From assembly GCA_035772405.1 (NCBI GenBank), contig JAYKKM010000015.1, forward strand, positions 62,001 to 126,000: a stretch of 64,000 nucleotides of DNA. The letters are read 5' to 3'. Position numbers and translations under genes: made by a program. A model generated the notes under the pieces. It was not told the origin of the DNA, ran no database searches, and was given only the letters and a program-made list of their open reading frames with translations. Shown in pieces: positions 36,155 through 46,559 of this stretch (position 1 is its first letter; each line of letters starts with the position of its first letter). Source of the stretch: Chrysogorgia sp. JL179-B06 (lineage: Eukaryota > Cnidaria > Anthozoa > Scleralcyonacea > Chrysogorgiidae).

Positions 36155-36346
36155 TAGCTACAGTATATGCATAGTTACCTCCAGTTCAGTTTGCTCTGCC
36201 GTTAATTCCAGAGCTTGTGGTGGTCCTTATGGCGGGTTTATAGCCCCAGCTACCGCTTCTGCAGGGTGTTAGACATCGTCGACAAGTGGCGCGAGGTCCA
36301 CGTTGATAGGCTGTGCTTGTGGTATCTGGACATTCTGTTCAGCCAT
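36155..36346 (-). pseudogene. Short acidic frame with nonsense codon, unit 5
   Basis: ATG at 36346. A GAA to TAA change in the DDVEHP segment and a short in-frame deletion in the PPQEGPP segment interrupt the frame that is open in units 1 to 4. Confidence 0.4.
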
Positions 36347-37751
36347 ACCTCTGGAAATTCGTGTGAAAGCGGCGAGGAAAAGAATCGTTCCACTATCTCC
36401 TCGTCGGCGCTGATGCCAACTGAGCGGAATTGAGAGGCATCTCCCATGTTTTCCCGATATTTATAGCCCCCCAATAGCGTGGGCTGGTCTTAAAAATACG
36501 TTTAAGTCCCTCCTGGGTATTATGTTATTGTTTTGAAATTTCGCATTTCATTTTCGAGCATTGTGAATAGTAATAATATGTTAATTTAATGCATCGTCCT
36601 CCATTGTTTTTATACAAAATGAAAAATATTTTCTATAAGATTTAAATCAGGAGTCCGTGGTATTCTGCAGAATTTACATCCAATATCTCATAATGATAAC
36701 AAAGCCACCTTATACTGGTTTGAGATGGTTTGTAGGTCCGGCTTTTGTAATAAAGCACAAATTCAAATGTTTTTTACAAAATTAGCAAAAAAGGCCATTT
36801 ATTGAAATGACCCGCTTCCCAAATTCAACCACCACCATTAAGTGAAGACGTCTTCTTTCCAATGGTAAAGCAAATGAAATGCACCGTCCCGTATGATTTA
36901 TTTAAATTATGTTGAATAACGCGGCTTTTTCTTCGTTATAATGGGTATATATACGTGTATCAGCTTGATTTTAAAATTACTAATAGCCCATAAAAGAACG
37001 ATTTTGTTTTCAAATCACTTTTCAGACATGTCTGAAAAATAATTTTATGCAAATTACGTATTTTTTTGTCAGATTACAACTACCAAACTGTTTGTAAACT
37101 TGTTTATGTTTAATTGGAAAGGTTCATTATGTCTTGTGATTTGTAAGAGTCTTTAGGATCTTATTTCAAATCAAATGAACTACTAATATAGAGGAATTTT
37201 ATTCGACGTCTTATTCGAATTCTATTCGACTGCACGGATATATGGAAAATCAGACGGTACACGGCTGTGCACCGATAGTATAAAAGAAACATACATATTT
37301 TATTTTAATTTGACGTTGCACAACTGTGTACCGTGTGAGACGATTTGCATATCTGTGCATGCTAAATAGATGAATATAAATAAAGGTATATGCTGCTTGC
37401 AGTTGACCGTAGCAGCCGCTTTAGTGTTCTGTTTAGCCATGTACGTTGCTTATTGCCTGACCTATTATCTTTTCATTATACCCTCACATATAATCCACCA
37501 ATCAACTGTCTCTATATTAGCATCACGTGGCAGCCCGATATTTTACGATGTCGGGCAGCTACACTGATAATAATTGGGCAGTAACCTTTGGACTGTTTAC
37601 ACGGGCTGTTCACGTGCAAAACAACGTCACTCGCGTGCCTTTTATCTAAATCGAAATTTCATTGGTTGAAGTACTTTCTCGCGGAACGTGATGTGTTTTT
37701 TTCGAATTTTTTTATTATTCTTTTTGATGACCAGCAACCTTTGCACTGTTT

Positions 37752-38591
37752 ACGTGCGAAGAAACATCTTTATGTTAAGATATTTTGTTCGTTATAATAA
37801 AACATCTTTTGGATTAATCTTCGCCCAATATTACAAAATATTTAAGTCTCGATTTGCAATATTAGGCTCGACCTTCGGTCTCGCCCAATATTGAATTCTC
37901 GACTTAAATATTTGGTAATATTGGGCTCAGAGGAATTCAATAAGTAATAATATACGTCTGCGCATGCTTTATAAAGATTGTGCGATAGATTGTCTCAACA
38001 TCTAAACTATCTAAACAACGAACGAATATGTCTTGAAAATCTTCAAATGATTCATTATTTAGTAATAATATGTTAATTTAATGCATCGTCCTCCATTGTT
38101 TTTATACAAAATGAAAAATATTTTCTATAAGATTTAACAACGTCACGTTCGTACAGTAACGATGGTGCTCGACCTAGTTACACCTCATGCTTAGTATGTA
38201 TGTATTATATACATTATATAATATATATATACTCTTTTTGGAGGGTCGTAGCGTCCTTGAGAGGTATCGTTGCAATACCCATACCTGGCGAATGACGTCA
38301 CCAGGGCAGAGTAAGATCCTGGGTACGAAGTAGTTCGGTCCCAAACTTGCATCCTATCCAGGCCTAGTAATCTACTACGCGCGACTAAGCGGTGTAGTGA
38401 TGTGGCCACGTAGCCGAGAACCCTCTCCCATGCGTAACACTACAAATCACACACCATGGGTAGGTAGGTAGGTAAAACTTTATTTAAACACGCTAGCCTC
38501 GTCAACACTAGCTGATTTCCACGAGGGGCGTCACACGATTTTATATATACATACATGCAAATAAGAATAAAATTAACACACAAAAGTTATT
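37752..38591. repeat. Array unit 6, partial
   Basis: Follows the unit order through fold-back element 1 (37824-37925), the 77-bp block and the first part of LINE B, then stops at 38591, where ACAAAAGTTATTTAT continues into the AT-rich tail of another LINE. Confidence 0.9.
38457..38591 (-). mobile_element. LINE B 3' end, truncated, unit 6
   Basis: GGTA-tailed terminus cut at 38591 by the next LINE. Confidence 0.65.
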
Positions 38592-40962
38592 TATTTATTT
38601 ATTAACTTTACAACCATACAAGAAAGCAAATATACAGTAGATAAAGAGTGCAATACTTGAACATGATTGAAAAATAATACACAAATTACATAAGAATAAA
38701 GATTTAAGAGCAACAACTTGGATTGAAAGAACGACATTTAGAACAGAAACTTTTCCAGGTGCGCAGTCTATTAACATCGAAATTAGAGTCTAACTTAGAA
38801 GAGTAGTGAATATAAAGTTTATGTTTAAAAGTGGAAACAGAAGTAGTATTACGAACTATCGGAGAGATATCGTTCCAGAGAAATACAATTCTGTTGAAAA
38901 AAGAATTTCTAAAAAGAGAAGTCCTACAAGGATTGGCTTTAAGCAAGTTGTTTTGACTTGAACGAGTGCGAGACGAGCGAATAGAAGAAAAAGTAACAAA
39001 ACGGGAGATATCTAGATCGTAGAGACCTTGTTTGCACTTAAAAAAGAAGAGAAGATCCTTAATTTCAAGCCAATACGATATCGGTAATAAGTTAAGCCTT
39101 TTAAGACGGTCAGGGTAAGACGATTCATAATCTTTCAGTATGAATTTAGTGGCTCGTCTCTGAACACCCTCAAGAAGTGAAAGGTCGCGTGACTTATCCT
39201 GAGGAGCCCAGATTTCACTACCGTAAGACAAGTGAGAACGGACGAGCGCTAAATAAAGTAGACGACGGCAACGGACATTTGACATTTGAGTACAGTTCCT
39301 GCGAAGAAACCCAAGCATACGATTAGCTTTAGCAACACATTTAGCGATATGGGGGGACCACTTAAGGTCATTGCTGATGACCACACCCAAATCGGTTTGA
39401 TTTGTTACACTTTTCACTAATTCGTTGTTGAGGTGGTAGGAATGACTAGATTGAGTACGTTTTCGGGATATCCTTAGTAAAAGAGTTTTAGACACATTAA
39501 ATTTCATTTGCCAGGACTGTGACCAGTTGCTCATAGCATCGAGATCAAGCTGGACGAGATCTCTATCCGCTGGTGACTCAATTGAGCGGAAGCACTTGCT
39601 GTCATCAGCAAAAAGAGCAACAGTACTGTTGCTGGTTACCTCCGGAAGGTCATTAACATAGAGAATAAAAAGTAGTGGACCTATCACACTACCTTGCGGC
39701 ACACCAGACTTAACACTAAGGTACGACGAAGAAACTCCTTCAACAACAACACGCTGTTTCCGATCATGAAGATAATCGGCAAACCATTTAAGAAGAGGAC
39801 CGGAAATTCCATAAGTTTTCAGCTTGGATAAGAGTTTACTATGAGAGACAGAGTCAAAAGCTTTAGCAAAATCAAGATATATGAGGTCAATTTCTTTACC
39901 AGCATCAAGGGCACTACCAATGTCGTGAAATATATTAAGAAGTTGAGTAATACATGACCTATTACAGCGGAAACCATGCTGGAGATCATATAAAGAGTTC
40001 TTAATGAACAAAGAAACTTGAGTGAAAATCAAACGTTCAAGAACTTTAGAGATTTGGGATAGTAAAGAAATTGGTCTGTAATTAGTAACTTCATGAACGT
40101 CACTTTTCTTAGGGACTGGAACTATATTAGCATGTTTCCATTCTGAGGGAACTATACCCTGTTGGATAGATAACTCGAAGAGAGCAGCCAGGGAGGGAGT
40201 GATAACTTCAGAACATCGTTTTAAGAGATAAGCAGGTATTCCATCTGGGCCAGTTGCTTTAGAAGGTGACAAATTAGATAATAGAGACTGTACTAAGGAT
40301 TCAGAAACAATTATGGAGTCAAGCGAATTGAGAGTAGAATTTGAAGGAGAAGATAAAGAAGAAGAACCAGTGTCAGGATTAAAGACAGACGCAAAAAAGT
40401 TGTTAAAAGCGTCAGCCTTTTCTTTTGAAGAAGAGAGTTTAAGATCTCCTAATTTCATCACATCAGGTAATGAGGATTTTGACGATTTAGACTTAAAAAA
40501 TCTCCAGAAAGGTTTAGAATTAACGTATATAGATTCAGATAAACTAGATAAATATTCTCTTTTTCTAGCGTTAATCCAACACTTCACATGCTGTCGGCTT
40601 TTGCGGAACTTTTCCCATAGTTGAGGCGAGTTCTTAGCCTTTGCTTTTCTTCTGAGAGACTCTTTCATTTTTATGGCATGAAGTAGGTCCTTTGTAATAT
40701 AAGGAGGTGTAAAGGAACGCTTTAGTATGGTTTTAGGTATGAAAGAGTCGACAGCAGCGAGGAAGGCAGCTTTCCACTTTAACCAGGCAAGATTCACGTT
40801 GTCACTCTCACTGAGAACTATATCCAGTAAGGGAGTGTTTTGAAGATAATTAATAAGACCATTGAAGTCACCTTTGGAATAGTTATAGACAATGTTATAT
40901 TGTATGTACAAGTAATATGGGCATATGAATAAAATATAAGTCATTAAAATACTGAAAGAAAT
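38592..40962 (-). mobile_element. LINE copy carrying the intact RT frame
   Basis: The 3' UTR and (TTTA)n tail occupy 38592-38703. The 5' truncation lies near 40890-40962, next to a (TA)n run at about 40963-40982. The element joins the macrosatellite on its 3' side and another LINE fragment on its 5' side, so array sequence does not resume beyond it. Confidence 0.75.
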
Positions 40963-41010
40963 AAAATATATATATATATATATTTGTTTACAAGAAGTAG
41001 GTTTGATCAC
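38704..41010 (-). CDS. LINE reverse transcriptase, CR1/L2/Jockey group, 5'-truncated
   Basis: Non-LTR retrotransposon reverse transcriptase, which copies element RNA into DNA at a nicked target. The 768-residue frame is unbroken. RT motifs in order: KATGPDGIPAYLL (251-263), NYRPISLLSQISKVLERLI (310-328), YLDFAKAFD (378-386), SGVPQGSVIGPLLFILYVND (435-454), FADD (467-470, the catalytic aspartates; FADD replaces the common YADD), LGVVISNDLKWS (541-552), then the C-terminal domain. The upstream endonuclease domain is missing: residues 1 to about 40 are hydrophobic and low-complexity, read through (TA)n-rich sequence, and are probably not element protein. The 3' end lies near 38592 with a TTTA-type tail. 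The RT looks catalytically intact, but without endonuclease and promoter the copy is unlikely to move on its own. Confidence 0.9.
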   Translation of the reverse strand: MIKPTSCKQIYIYIYFISFSILMTYILFICPYYLYIQYNIVYNYSKGDFNGLINYLQNTPLLDIVLSESDNVNLAWLKWKAAFLAAVDSFIPKTILKRSFTPPYITKDLLHAIKMKESLRRKAKAKNSPQLWEKFRKSRQHVKCWINARKREYLSSLSESIYVNSKPFWRFFKSKSSKSSLPDVMKLGDLKLSSSKEKADAFNNFFASVFNPDTGSSSLSSPSNSTLNSLDSIIVSESLVQSLLSNLSPSKATGPDGIPAYLLKRCSEVITPSLAALFELSIQQGIVPSEWKHANIVPVPKKSDVHEVTNYRPISLLSQISKVLERLIFTQVSLFIKNSLYDLQHGFRCNRSCITQLLNIFHDIGSALDAGKEIDLIYLDFAKAFDSVSHSKLLSKLKTYGISGPLLKWFADYLHDRKQRVVVEGVSSSYLSVKSGVPQGSVIGPLLFILYVNDLPEVTSNSTVALFADDSKCFRSIESPADRDLVQLDLDAMSNWSQSWQMKFNVSKTLLLRISRKRTQSSHSYHLNNELVKSVTNQTDLGVVISNDLKWSPHIAKCVAKANRMLGFLRRNCTQMSNVRCRRLLYLALVRSHLSYGSEIWAPQDKSRDLSLLEGVQRRATKFILKDYESSYPDRLKRLNLLPISYWLEIKDLLFFFKCKQGLYDLDISRFVTFSSIRSSRTRSSQNNLLKANPCRTSLFRNSFFNRIVFLWNDISPIVRNTTSVSTFKHKLYIHYSSKLDSNFDVNRLRTWKSFCSKCRSFNPSCCS

Positions 41011-41021
41011 AGCATCATATT

Positions 41022-41901
41022 TTAAGTCGGGCGTATCTTCCTCTTAAAACAATCAATTGTATCGGCCAATTTAGCTTCCCGCGAAAGATCATTCCACAAC
41101 ATGGCACCATTATATTTAAAACGTTTCTTTAGAAATTCAGTTCTGGGCTTCGGAAGTGTTAGATCAGTATCACTATTTCTTAGGTTATATGTATCTTGTG
41201 AAACTCTCCTTTCATAAAAGGATTGTTTTAGACCCGGGGCAGTGTGGTCATTGAGTATTTTGTAGATAAAAGCAGACTTTGTATAAAATCGCTTTACATC
41301 CAACGTTTCCCATGATAGGGTGTCAAGAACATCGACTGACCTAACGTCATAAATGGCTCCCGTAATAGTTACTTTTGCCGAGCGAGATTGAAATTTTTGT
41401 AATTTATCTTGGAGCAATTTACCGCAGTTGTCCCATGAGAGGGAACAGTAATCAAAGTAAGGCTGTACTAGCGCTTTGTATATAGTTTGTAGTGTATTAG
41501 CGGGAACATATAAACGCTTAACACGTCTGATAGCCCCAATACCAGCACTTGCCTTCTTGCATATTGTGTCTCAATATGTTTTTCCCAGCTCAGTTTTTCG
41601 TCGATTTCTACCCCTAAACATTTATGAGAGGTAGTTCGAGAGACTGGTTCGTTATTCAACAAGACACAACTATCACCAACCTTATTATTAAGATTATATG
41701 ATGATCCAATAAACATCAATTTCGATTTGGCGGGGTGAAGTTGTAGCTTATTCTTGGCAAGCCAAGTTCGGATGTTGTTTAGGTCGGTATTTATATTTTC
41801 AACAAGTGTGCCAAAATCAGATGATGATGAAAATATTTGGGTGTCATCTGCATAAAGGCATGGTGTTGTAGATTTCAGACATTTGGCATGTCGTTAATGT
41901 A
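41022..41901 (-). mobile_element. LINE fragment, RT C-terminal half, frame-broken
   Basis: Minus-strand pieces encode YADDTQIF (catalytic RT motif, near 41848), NNIRTWLAKNKLQLHPAKSK, LGVEIDEKLSWEKHIE (41719-41468), LVQPYFDYCSLSWDNCG and a C-terminal region ending NGAMLWNDLSREAK and FKRKIRPT (41417-41022). Frameshifts separate the pieces. This is a different family from the LINE at 38.6-41.0 kb and from LINE A. Its RT sequence stops at the Harbinger terminus just after YIND-type residues. Confidence 0.85.
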
Positions 41902-41946
41902 TAATAGATAGATTTAGAAAAGACGACGCGACGTCAAAGACGACGT
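41902..41946 (+). repeat. Harbinger left terminal inverted repeat
   Basis: Starts TAATAGATAGATTTAGAAAA and continues GACGACGCGACGTCAAAGACG; it matches the complement of 45712-45757 with few differences. Confidence 0.88.
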
Positions 41947-42516
41947 TAGATCGCGCGGTATGGCGTGGACCCGAGTTCATTTTACTTCCGGTTTGCATTG
42001 CGACGTCGTCTTTGTTGATTTCACGACGTGAAAATACAGTTTTCACGTCCTCTCAAAGACGCCACTGTAATTCGCTTGTTTTATTTCACAAAAAGGTAGG
42101 TTTGTTTACATAATTTGGTTGTGAGAATAAGTACTGTTGTTGCTACATACTGCAGTTAAATTTTTAATAATTTTTCCAATGTTTCCAACGTAAATTGTTT
42201 GCCCGAAGTTGCGTAAATTGTTTGCCCGAAGTTGCCAACATGACCCGTGAGCCAAAGTTTCATATTATATTAAACATATTCAAGGTGGACCTTTCCAAAG
42301 AGGACCTCATAACTTTTAGACTGGTCACCTTGACTATTTGGAAACAAATATTACATATTCTTCCAGAAAATACGTCCTAAGGGGTTACCAAGTTCAAATT
42401 AATTTGATTTAATTAAAGCGGCAAAAATTCAAAATATGTAAACAAATCACTTGCAACAGGTCAGCGATGTGATATATTTATCGACTTATCGTGTAGCTTT
42501 AAATTAAAGAATCCTT

Positions 42517-43683
42517 ATGGAAATGGAGACAAACGCAGAAAACGACTTGAAGAAAAAGTAAGTTGAGTAACAAATTGTATTTAACTTGATTTATGCAATA
42601 TAAAATTATATTAAAAGGTTGTTAATAGGGAATCAATGTGTAATACACTAAATACCTTAGTGTACAAGACTGGCGAATTTATATTGGCGTAGTAGACTAC
42701 ATACGCCAATATAATAACTTACTAATACAATAACGTACAGTAACTTAGACTTTATATTGTTGTGGACACTGGACAGTATGTATGACCCCAATTTTATGTA
42801 AAAAGTTAAAAAATTCTTAGCTATCTAGAATATATAGCTATTAGTATTGTCAACTAAAATAATAAATATTCAATAAGCATAATTTGAATTACTATATAAA
42901 TGAAACACTTTTAGGTCTGCAGTAGTTTGGACAGAGCAGAGAGATGTGCTTATGCTAAAGGAGGTGGCTGCAGAGGGGACCTTGCAGCACAAATTGAAAT
43001 CAAGAGAGCGAGGTGCCGGGTGGCTGGCTGTTGCCAACAAACTAAAGCCAAGTATGCCGGCTGTCGATATCACTTCGCGCTCAGTAAGAGACCGCTTCGG
43101 GATGCTGGCACGAAAGCACAAGGTCAAAATGGCAAATGAGGAGAATGAAACTGGTGGTGGAGGGGAGGAGCTTACCGAGAAAGAAAACTTATTGGAAGAG
43201 CTGATTGATATATGCGAGGAAACAGAAAAAAAAGTGGATGATGAAAATGAGGCAAAAAAGATGAGTAATGAAAGGGAGAAGGCTCAGGCAATTGAAATGA
43301 GGGAGAGGGCCATGGAGAGTTTTGGAAAGACCAAAAAGAGAGCACGAGAAGGCCAAGAAAACGCAAAACCAGAAAGAAAGACGTCAGGAGATACGTTTGA
43401 GTGGCTAAGGGAAAAGACTGAAATGGATAAAAAGCTGAGGGAAGAAGAACTGAAAGAAAAGAGAGAAGAGAGGGAAAGTCAGAGAGAAGAGCGCATGGTC
43501 TTATTGCAACAGATACAGGCTTCACAAGCTCAAAACGATGCACAGCTACAATACCAAATGCAACAACGACAGCAACAACAACAGCAGTGTGCAATGTTAC
43601 AGCAACAGATGGCGGCAGTGATGCAACAGCAACAGCAACAAACAGAAATGTTGGCAAATTTTTTTAAAAACATTAAGAAATAA
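42517..43683 (+). CDS. Harbinger Myb/SANT-like DNA-binding protein (one intron)
   Basis: In PIF/Harbinger elements this second protein binds subterminal DNA and brings the transposase into the nucleus. Exon 1 is 42517-42557 (ATG, reading MEMETNAENDLKK). The intron is 42558-42914, GTAAGT to TTTTAG. Exon 2 is 42915-43683. Phases fit exactly (2 + 1 bases). The joined protein has the spaced aromatic pattern of a Myb/SANT-like fold: VVWTEQRDVLML, GAGWLAVANKL, SVRDRFGMLARKHK. A charged middle region and a long Gln-rich coiled-coil-like tail (QQRQQQQQQ, QQQQQQTEM) follow. The frame also continues upstream of exon 2 without ATG, which supports the splice. The gene converges with the transposase gene. 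Confidence 0.85.
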
Positions 43684-44189
43684 TAAATTAAATAATTACA
43701 TTTTCAAATATTTTATATTTTATATTTTATAATTTTATATATTAATTAATTATTTATTTAATAATTCAACAAGCACTTGCGAGTTCTGTTCATACAATTA
43801 TGTATCAGGTTCAATTTAATTAATTTATTCATTTCAATGTTAAAAATAAGTTTTATTTGTATGGGGTTGTTATCTCCTTTCAATAGCATAATAAATCAAT
43901 TTTACAATTTACACATTCCCGAGAGATGAAATTTTAAATTTCTTACAAGTGTGATATTTAGATCTAATGAAGTACATATTAATAAGCTACTGTACCGACA
44001 ACAATTCAAAACCTTTTATATTTTCATAACACATATATAATATATGCAATTCAACAATATTCAGTTTGTTTATTATTCTGTGCATCTTATATTTCTTCTT
44101 AAAATACATATTATATTAAAAACAATAAAACATGAGTATAAAAACATGTGCATTAATGTACAAATTCTAATGAAAATGAATAACAAATG
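43684..44189. other. AT-rich spacer between the convergent Harbinger genes
   Basis: Very AT-rich, with TTTTATATTTTATATTTTAT just after the Myb-like stop and AATAAA-like motifs on both strands. It probably holds both 3' UTRs and polyadenylation signals. No other feature seen. Confidence 0.5.
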
Positions 44190-45267
44190 TTACCAAAAAT
44201 ATTCAACTAAAGCAGGTGGTGGAAGTGCAAAGGAATTTGAAACAATGTTACCATAAAGGCAGGTACGAGCATTCTCAAGCAAGGCACAAATGAAATACAT
44301 TTTACCAACTGCACTAAGATTAATTTTCATCTGTCTTTTAAAGTCAACAAAACTAAAATATTTGGTGATGTTTCCAAACATCCACTCCACTGCAACCCTG
44401 ACCTCACTCATCCCTTTATTGAATGCTTGCATTTGTGGGGTTAGTTGTCTGTCCTTGAAAGGCCCTTGAAGGTGAACTCCCAAAGGGTACGCTGGGTCAC
44501 CATAAATGCAGAGTGGCTCGTTGTTGTAGAAAGCAACACGTCTTAAATTGGGCAGCACACCTGACTCATATAACATGGTACTGTCGTGTCGTTTACCTTC
44601 ATACGGACCAGACAGGTTAGCAATAAGGCCGTTCGGCAAAACTATGCTCTGAAATTTGATGGCATGTACTCGTTTGTGGCCATTATACATCACTCGCTGA
44701 TTGTACTTTGGTCGAGCTATCCGACGCACAGTCCCATCCACAAACCCAAAACAATTTTGCAGAGGAGCACCACGTTGATGTACCGCGAGGGTATAGTTGT
44801 GGAGTTGGTCTGGGGAAAGAAAAGGCTGGTCCCAACTTTCAAGACGATGATGGTGAGTCTCGTACATATTGTCCATCACTCTGTTGAAGATGAGACACAA
44901 CTCAGATGGATTTCGTCCGAACCGATGCGCCATATCTGTGTACCTGCACGGGTAGGCCAGCCTCTTCAAGACGATACACAATCCCTCCATTCCACTACAG
45001 ACAGTACCTTGTTGGCAGACTACTTGTTCGGGGATTTGTAAGCATCTCAACAACAATGGCAAATCATTTTTATCAAACCGCAACTCCGTGCGACACTCCA
45101 CTTCGTCCCAACTTCCCAAATCAAAATCTTCAAATTTCCAATGCGGAAAAAAGCGGCTTAGACCGGTTGTAATCGTAGAGCAAGGCAAATTCTTCGTCGT
45201 CGATTACATTTTCAGCGTATGCAAAAATCAAAGCATCACGGACAGCTTGAAGACCGCCAACCGCCAT
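44190..45267 (-). CDS. PIF/Harbinger DDE transposase (HARBI1-like nuclease), one frame break
   Basis: Cuts and joins element ends with a DDE RNase-H-fold nuclease. From the ORF opening at 45188: FGFVDGT (first Asp, about residue 151), PYEGKRHDSTML, IYGDPAYPLG (second Asp, about 231), VRVAVEWMFG (Glu, about 268). ECRTELRF and the YxDMAHRFGRNPSELCLIF helix-turn-helix-like segment precede them. The natural start is probably ATG 45267, giving MAVGGLQAVRDALIFAYAEN; that frame joins the transposase only if one base of the six-A run at 45147-45152 is dropped. The C-terminus to 44190 looks complete. The catalytic core is intact, so either this copy is recently dead or the run length is an assembly error. 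Confidence 0.9.
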
Positions 45268-45711
45268 GACTTTGCTCTCACAGACTTGGATAATATGTTC
45301 AGTGTAAAAAATATCACGACATCATGACGATAGCACAATAAATACTGATAAATACAACAACACAAATTTATTTTGTTTAACCTCATTGCACGGACAAATG
45401 AAAAATAATATGAAAGAAATAATATAATATAAAACTTATCGAGTATAAATGAAACCATGTCATCAACTGCAGTACTGCACAAAGTTAAACGATTACAATT
45501 GCATGAGCGATCCCGATGGGGATTATTCGTTTACACTAGGAAATCTTTAGTTATCCATCTGTTGAAAGAAACGTATGGTACGTAACCACTGATCAACTAG
45601 CAAAATGGAATCGAAATTCGAGAACACAAAAACAACGTCGTCTTCCCTTTTCTAAATCATGTTTCGTTCACAACACGACGGCGTCCTCGACCCAGTCCTC
45701 CTCGGTCAACT

Positions 45712-45757
45712 CACGTCGTCTTTGATCTCGCGTCGTGTTTTCTAAATCTGTCTATTA
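45712..45757 (-). repeat. Harbinger right terminal inverted repeat
   Basis: Minus-strand reading starts TAATAGACAGATTTAGAAAA and then CACGACGCGAGATCAAAGACG, matching the left repeat. Confidence 0.88.
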
Positions 45758-46559
45758 AGAACAACAAGACGCCTGCTAGGCGTTAACTCGGGTTACTTTT
45801 GGGCAGCATGGGTTTTCTTGTGTTTGAAATTTTTTTTTAAATTTTGTTTGTAATGTTAGAACAATTTTGTATCTGTCAAAAATGTTTTAAATCGTAGCGT
45901 GGCAAGCTGGTCAAATCGAAAGTCTCTCGAAAATCTATGTAAACGAATCATTACGAATGGTGGTCATGTCAAAACCTTACCAAACGAGTATAGATCGTTA
46001 CAACAAAACAATGTAATTATAGAAGAAACAAAACGTCAATATAAGATTGAGGTAACAATATACAAACTTTCTTCGTGCTGAGTCCGCCAAGGTTAGAAAG
46101 GTAAAGAAAGACACGTTGTTTAAAGTGTAGTGCGTTGCATTGTGGTCGATTGCAACAACAATGCAATGCGTTGTGGTGAAATTTGAAAATATAAAGGACA
46201 AGATAAAAGGCAAAACAAAGGAATGAAGTCAAGCCTGCGACATAAAGATGGACATAATCATAATCATAAGAATCATAAACTAGGGTACCTGCAAGGTAGG
46301 GATTGCTGCAAGCATTTTAAGTTTGAAAGAAAACAAAATTACCCACAAAAACCCAATCTATTTTATTGTCTTTTAGTAAAAAAGTGTAAAGCTGAAAAGC
46401 ATTTACACATGAATAGTTTACAGGAACAGGAACAAAGTCTTTAGAAGCAGTTCATGTTTTAAAAAGTTCCAACATTTTACCAAACCTAACAGAAAAGAAC
46501 AGAACAAATCTTAACAGAACAGAATATAATGTATTTGTTTTTCTTTGTCTTTTGTTAGC
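45758..46559. other. Stretch between Harbinger and the RPA-like gene
   Basis: The first 20-30 bases, read on the minus strand, could belong to the LINE interrupted by Harbinger (VLLF-like residues). A 60-codon plus-strand frame at 45899-46081 ends in a donor-like ATTGAG|GTAACA but has no recognised family. A run of AACAGAAC-type repeats lies at 46485-46530. Nothing else is supported. Confidence 0.4.

Larger units (their letters stand above)
30537..37751. repeat. Array unit 5 (7215 bp)
   Basis: Full order of blocks with the longest 32-bp minisatellite and the most complete hnRNP-like copy. It lacks a short piece near 30519 (TTTGTATTATTCTTTTTGATG) that the other units have. Confidence 0.9.
4086..38591. 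repeat. Macrosatellite: tandem array of a unit near 6.8 kb
   Basis: The same succession of sequence blocks recurs five times in direct orientation, plus a partial sixth. With the shared ACGTGCGAAGAAAC as phase marker the units start at 4086, 10875, 17768, 24981, 30537 and 37752. Long stretches read letter for letter between units, so the amplification is recent or the copies are homogenised by conversion. Each unit is itself a patchwork of LINE 3' ends, fold-back elements, a 32-bp minisatellite, an hnRNP-like pseudogene and a short open frame. The array starts in mid-unit against the upstream minisatellite and stops at the 3' tail of a LINE. Confidence 0.95.
41902..45757. mobile_element. PIF/Harbinger DNA transposon
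   Basis: A 3.86-kb element with imperfect terminal inverted repeats, a Myb/SANT-like gene on the plus strand and a DDE transposase gene on the minus strand, the standard two-gene arrangement of the superfamily. Subterminal regions on both sides are rich in ACGTCGTCTTT and GACGTG motifs in both orientations. The target-site duplication is ambiguous: flanks read TAA and TTA on the plus strand, or TA and TA if the repeat starts one base later. Coding regions look nearly intact. Confidence 0.9.

Noticed and set aside
38595..38777. 60-codon minus-strand frame at the 3' end of the LINE
   Set aside because: It lies in the 3' UTR and tail of the LINE and overlaps the end of the RT frame.
43172..43657. 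161-codon minus-strand frame opposite the Myb-like gene
   Set aside because: It is the antisense of a charged, Gln-rich coding region; the plus strand has the fold, the splice sites and the known partner role.
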